A DNA stretch of 64,000 nt, taken from assembly GCA_009823395.1 (NCBI GenBank), contig CM020502.1:17888444-17952443 (forward strand), in the 5' to 3' direction. The notes under the pieces are model-generated. The model saw only the letters and a list, made by a program, of their open reading frames with translations. It was not told where the DNA came from and searched no databases. This document shows, in pieces, positions 59,964-64,000 of this stretch (the first letter of the stretch is position 1; every line of letters starts with the position of its first letter). The translations under genes were made by a program, and so were the position numbers. The DNA is from Thamnaconus septentrionalis. Taxonomy: Eukaryota; Chordata; Actinopteri; Tetraodontiformes; Monacanthidae.

Positions 59964-61397
59964 AAATCACCGTCTCAGGGCAAACTCAAATCTGTATTTT
60001 GACTTTTATTTTCCATTTTTCTTCTCATTGCAAAACAATGTCGCTCTCACATTTAAATCATTTCAGTATTTTGTAGAAGGAAACTTTTCCTTCTTGTTCT
60101 ATCCTCGCCTAGATGAATTTCTTCTTAAAAAAAAAAAAAAAAAAAAAAAAATCTGAAATTATGCAGTTCCGCTGATCCTAATGCCGGTGCCCGGGGAGAA
60201 AAGTGCCGCTGTCACCGCGTACGACGGGTCGCTTTTTTGCAAAACATGTTGTTACATAAATAGGAAGTCATTTCATTGGCAGCAAAGAGTGAAGAAAATG
60301 AAACATTTTCAATGTGCCCTCCTCCCTCCCTACCTCCCGAGGAAATGTGAAAAGGGAGATGGACTGAGTGGGTAAGTACCTTCCCGCAGCAATTTCACAG
60401 GAAGTGCTTGGCACAGCCGATGGTTGTCAAAATAATATACTATACTATATGTGAACTGTATATGTAATGAGTGTTTACATAAAAAGCGGCTCTTCTTTAA
60501 AGTTTTTTTTTTTTTTTTTTTAATCAAGTGGGTCGGATGAGTTCTGACACAAAAATGAGAGAACAGCTCAAGTATTGGACTCTTAACAACGTTTTGGGGA
60601 ATAAAGACACACTGGAGAAGAATTTCCTGTGCAAAATATTTTGTTTTTTTTTATTTTCCCTCAAACTCTTTTGAGTTTTTGGAATCATGTTGCATGGGAA
60701 GTAGGTACACCACAACCCCACACCACTCACACACACACACACACACATTCGCATTCAGTGTATGTATATATGAAAAAGACAATCTAAATCTAAAAATCTA
60801 TCATGAACAACTATAGAGTGAAAACTTTATGTACAAATTTAGCTTCCTGGTCTCAGATAAACAACTGGTCATGTTATGACATCATGAGCAGGAGGTGACC
60901 TCACACACCCTCTGTGTTTGTTACTCTCCAGCTCCATGCTTATTGACTGGACATGTGTTCATGCTAGTGTGTGTGTGTGTGTACGGCATAGATATCTCAT
61001 CAGAACTTTTTGATTTAACGGATATACTGATGAGAACCAGATAACGGTTCAAAGATTCATTCCTTCAGAGTTGTTCACCTGATGCATGCAAAATAATTGT
61101 GTTTTTAAATTTACTTCTGCGTTGTGTGGCCCATAGAGCATGCGCATAAGTGTCGCTTCCCATCACACCTTTGACACATGAGGCACCAGAAACCATCAGC
61201 CAATGAGAACGAGCTGAGACATCCCCCTGAGAATAATCTTTTTCTGGGGATTTTCGGGCCTTTAGAAAATTTTTTAGAAAGATTCAAAGTCCATGGCCTA
61301 AAAACATACAATAGAAAGATTTGTTCTGAACCCTGTTTCGGGTCAGAGGCATCCTGTCAACAGTTTTACAGGCATATCTTTGTATGGCGCTCTATGG

Positions 61398-61660
61398 GAA
61401 AAATGCGTTGGTTGTTGGCCGCAGTACCTCGAGTGGCCACTGGAAAAAACTGCCACACTGCCACATTGGAAGTTCAGTATACAGTCCTGATAATACATCC
61501 ATGCCCCCAACTGGCAACTCTGGGGGTTTTTGACAATGATGGATTCTACGGATGATTCGCTTGGGCCCCATGGGATTTCTTCTGCAATGCCATAGGTGGC
61601 CACTGGGAAAAACTGGCTTGCGGGCAGACGGACGGTATTGCTTCCAGCACTTATCGTCCA
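61398..61660 (-). repeat. Dispersed repeat copy, partner of 38395-38560
   Basis: CAGTACCTCGAGTGGCCACTG at 61423-61443 is the reverse complement of the 38 kb copy, and similarity runs through the following 80 bp. A second block, GGTGGCCACTGGGAAAAACTGG near 61596, repeats the same motif inside this copy. No coding content. Confidence 0.65.
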
Positions 61661-63142
61661 TCCCTGGTGAGAGGATGTCTTCTTCCTCCCTCCCCTCGCC
61701 ATGTCACAATATCCCCGCCTTCTTGTGACACTGCGTCAATAAATAATAAAGAGTGGCGACTGGACACGGCTCATTGCTGGTGACGATCATCTAGCAGAAA
61801 AGCCAAACTTCTAAATCGTACCAAACCACAAAAAATGCATGCTTTTGTAATATAAAACACTAACTTTCTGACTTTACATAATTCCCAAGACGACCCCCCA
61901 ATCTGAGGGTGAGGTCAAAGGGGAAGGGAAGGATTTGCTCCTGCAACGGTTTGTTTTGGCACAAACGATTGCGTACGCTGTACTCTCGCTCCCTGAGGGT
62001 TTCCCCAAAAAGAGTCAAAAGATGTCTGGGTTGCACACCTCCAAAGTGGAGTGTGGAACAAAACACACGGGGTTACTCGGGGCCTCAGAGCTAAACAAGT
62101 GTTGCCTGTTTGCCTTTTCACGTTGCATCACATGAAATTTTCATCAGCGCTTAATGGCTGTTTTTTTTTTTTCGTTCCTTCATCTTCTTTCTTTGTTGCC
62201 GTTTAGCTGTTTACCATCGATCTGACTGGAGCCTCACTTGTCAAATCCCTCAAGAGCTCTTACGGTGAATCTGGGCCCACGCACCCCGCAGGGTCGTTCA
62301 TTAAAAAATAAAAATCCCGATCGCTTAAAAAAAAAACAAAAAAAAAAATCCAATCATTAATTATTTTGACTTGATTGCACCTTATCGAACTCAGTGGTTC
62401 AACAACACGGACGAGGCCTGGTGACACCTTAAAAAAAACAAAACAAAAAAAAAATAACACACACACACACAAAAAAAAGCTCTGTTATCTTCGGGCGATA
62501 TGTCAAGTCGCTGTGGTGTCGCTGACATATCCATCTACCACGCAGCCGGAGTGAATCCCTCAGCGCCCCCTGCAATAGACCCTCGCTCTCTTTGTCTGGA
62601 GAATCTCGCCACCTCGGGGATTTTTCTATTACTTTTTTGTTTTTCAGTCTCGTCGCTTATTGTCACCGTGTCTTTAAAGCGGACGAAGCCCCCCAGTGGG
62701 AGAGCATCCGCACGACCGACCGACCGACATCCTCCTGCCGCCTCATCCCTGGGGAGCGCACGCACGCGCCGCCTCTCCAGGAGTTGGATAAGTTATGGGA
62801 TGTACCGTCCGTCCCTCCCCTCTGTTATAATAGACCCCTTCCAGTGCAACGTCACAGAAAAAAATATGTGCGAGCAGCATGGGGTCAGAAAACCAGCAAA
62901 CTCTCACAAAATCTATGAGAGAACGTCACTTCAGCCAAATGCTTGAAGGAGCTGTTCTTTCTCTAATTTAACTCAACGTTATTGTGCTGTTTTTTGTGGT
63001 ATTTTGTCAAGTTTCTTTAAAAAAAAAAAAAAAAAGTTACGACTTTCCTGGATTCTGACAGAGCAAAGCCATTGTCATTCCATCCAACCGGAATGTGCAG
63101 TTGCATTGGCAGCACACTAACGGAGTTCAACACCGAGCTAAG

Positions 63143-63360
63143 ATGCCTAATTGTAGTGTTGTTGACTGAGAAAATACAACCAGCAGTGGCTACAAGTTTT
63201 TCAGAATACCTGCACGATCTCAAATACACACTATCTGTGGCGCCAGGCACAAAAACGACTAAAAGAATGACTGGAATGACGCTAGTGCAGTCAAAGAGGC
63301 TTGTGTTTGCAGCGCGCACTTCACTTGAGGCAAGTTCTGTTCGATCATGCTGTAAAGCCT
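63143..63360 (+). pseudogene. Broken THAP-domain fragment
   Basis: Read from the ATG at 63143, the frame shows MPNCSVVD, then GYKFFRIP, a DWND and an ACVCSAHF motif. This is the order of the THAP zinc-binding DNA domain (C-x(2-4)-C ... P ... W ... C-x2-H). Three in-frame stops interrupt it, including TGA at 63167-63169 where the second zinc Cys is expected and TAA at 63260-63262. It is dead, and no other exon or transposase part was found nearby. It probably derives from a THAP-bearing DNA transposon or a retired THAP gene. Confidence 0.7.
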
Positions 63361-64000
63361 GGGATGCATATGAAACACATGAAACCTAAGCTGCCTAAAG
63401 TTATTTTGGATGTAGGCAGCTAGCTTGCTATTAGCCGCCGGCTAGCGCTCTTGTTAACAACAGCTATTGCCAATTTTCTTATCTCGCGATCCTAAATGGA
63501 CAACAAAATTGGATATTCTGAAATATCCAGCAAAGATCCGTGGCCATCTGCGCTCTTTGCTTTTATCCCAGCGCATCCTTTTTCTTTCTTTTTTTTAATC
63601 GATACAAATCCAATATCCATCCGACCTGGAACATCCCAACATTGTTGGGACGAGTGCGTTTTCCCATCATGGTGAACTACTTCATCATGTTCGCGAAGGC
63701 CCGTGATTAAGTGTGTGCCGCTTTATGGCGATGGTGTAATTGAGGCGGGGTGTCATAAAAGTTGCCGGGGGCCTTTCTTTTTTTTTATTTCTTTCTTTTT
63801 TTGAGCCGGTGAATGTGGAAAGGAATAAATAAGCGACGGGGCTGCTGAAAAACAGAGGGCTTCTCCTTACAACTCCCTCGGCGCGCGGTGTAGCGCCGCC
63901 GCCGCCGTCACACACGCACACGCGCGCTCACACAAGGCAGTCGTGAATTGTGTCCTGCCATTTGGGATTTCGGTGAAACAACCCCCGACTCCAGAAGTCA
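63361..64000. other. Intergenic end of window
   Basis: Unique-looking DNA with GCTAGCTTGC/GCCGGCTAGCGC palindromic bits, a T-rich run (63772-63801) and a short CGCCGC plus CACACG tract near 63893-63925. No gene was recognised. Confidence 0.55.

Larger units (their letters stand above)
58000..63142. other. Intergenic, repeats only
   Basis: Contains GAA runs (58250-58272, 59289-59312), a GT array (59436-59468), CT and CA arrays (59747-59776, 59930-59959), poly(A) (60127-60151), the inverted repeat partner (61398-61660) and a CA run (60729-60747). No gene was recognised. Confidence 0.6.

Noticed and set aside
1..64000. Exons of SOX4 neighbours such as cdkal1, and rRNA, tRNA or CRISPR features
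   Set aside because: No radical-SAM or other neighbour motifs were recognised in any frame, and no structured RNA or direct-repeat spacer array was seen.

Overview
The window looks like a slice of a teleost fish genome. It is rich in simple repeats and sparse in genes, and it carries degraded DNA transposons and LINE debris of types common in ray-finned fish. I can support one intact protein-coding gene: sox4, a single-exon SoxC transcription factor on the minus strand (CDS 22124-23284). The rest reads as the intergenic desert expected around a vertebrate SOX4 gene. No exon of a neighbour such as cdkal1 was recognised.

The sox4 unit runs right to left. A promoter with an inverted-strand CCAAT box (about 23895) and a TATA box (about 23810) predicts a start near 23782. 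The leader is about 500 nt and carries two upstream ORFs. The 386-codon CDS follows, then a 3' UTR of about 2.5 kb ending near 19640 after an AATAAA signal. The CDS lies in a CpG-rich block. The UTR opens with a long CA microsatellite and has candidate miR-133, miR-30 and miR-132/212 seed matches. The encoded protein has an HMG box of SOX4 type and the conserved SoxC C-terminal activation domain, but its last residue is Cys where Tyr is usual.

Left flank (1-19640): non-coding sequence, two hAT-type MITEs with 8-bp target duplications (5054-5598, 9201-9847), a LINE reverse-transcriptase fragment abutting an AAGTA-rich element (12432-13266), and a teleost dispersed repeat (about 16896-17245). 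Right flank (24000-64000): a ZEB/Snail-type palindromic E-box cluster and a possible enhancer just upstream of sox4, a CpG-rich and purine-rich promoter-like block (27840-29640), a dimeric piggyBac-type MITE (32048-32501), a third hAT MITE (36464-36756), a dispersed family with a GTGAYGTCAC palindrome, long triplet and dinucleotide arrays, several possible cis-regulatory blocks, and a broken THAP-domain fragment (63143-63360).

The biology is probably developmental regulation: one SoxC gene in a domain of regulatory DNA later seeded by transposons. Enhancer calls rest on sequence texture and short motifs only and are weak without cross-species alignment. I found no CRISPR array, operon, rRNA, tRNA or second intact gene.
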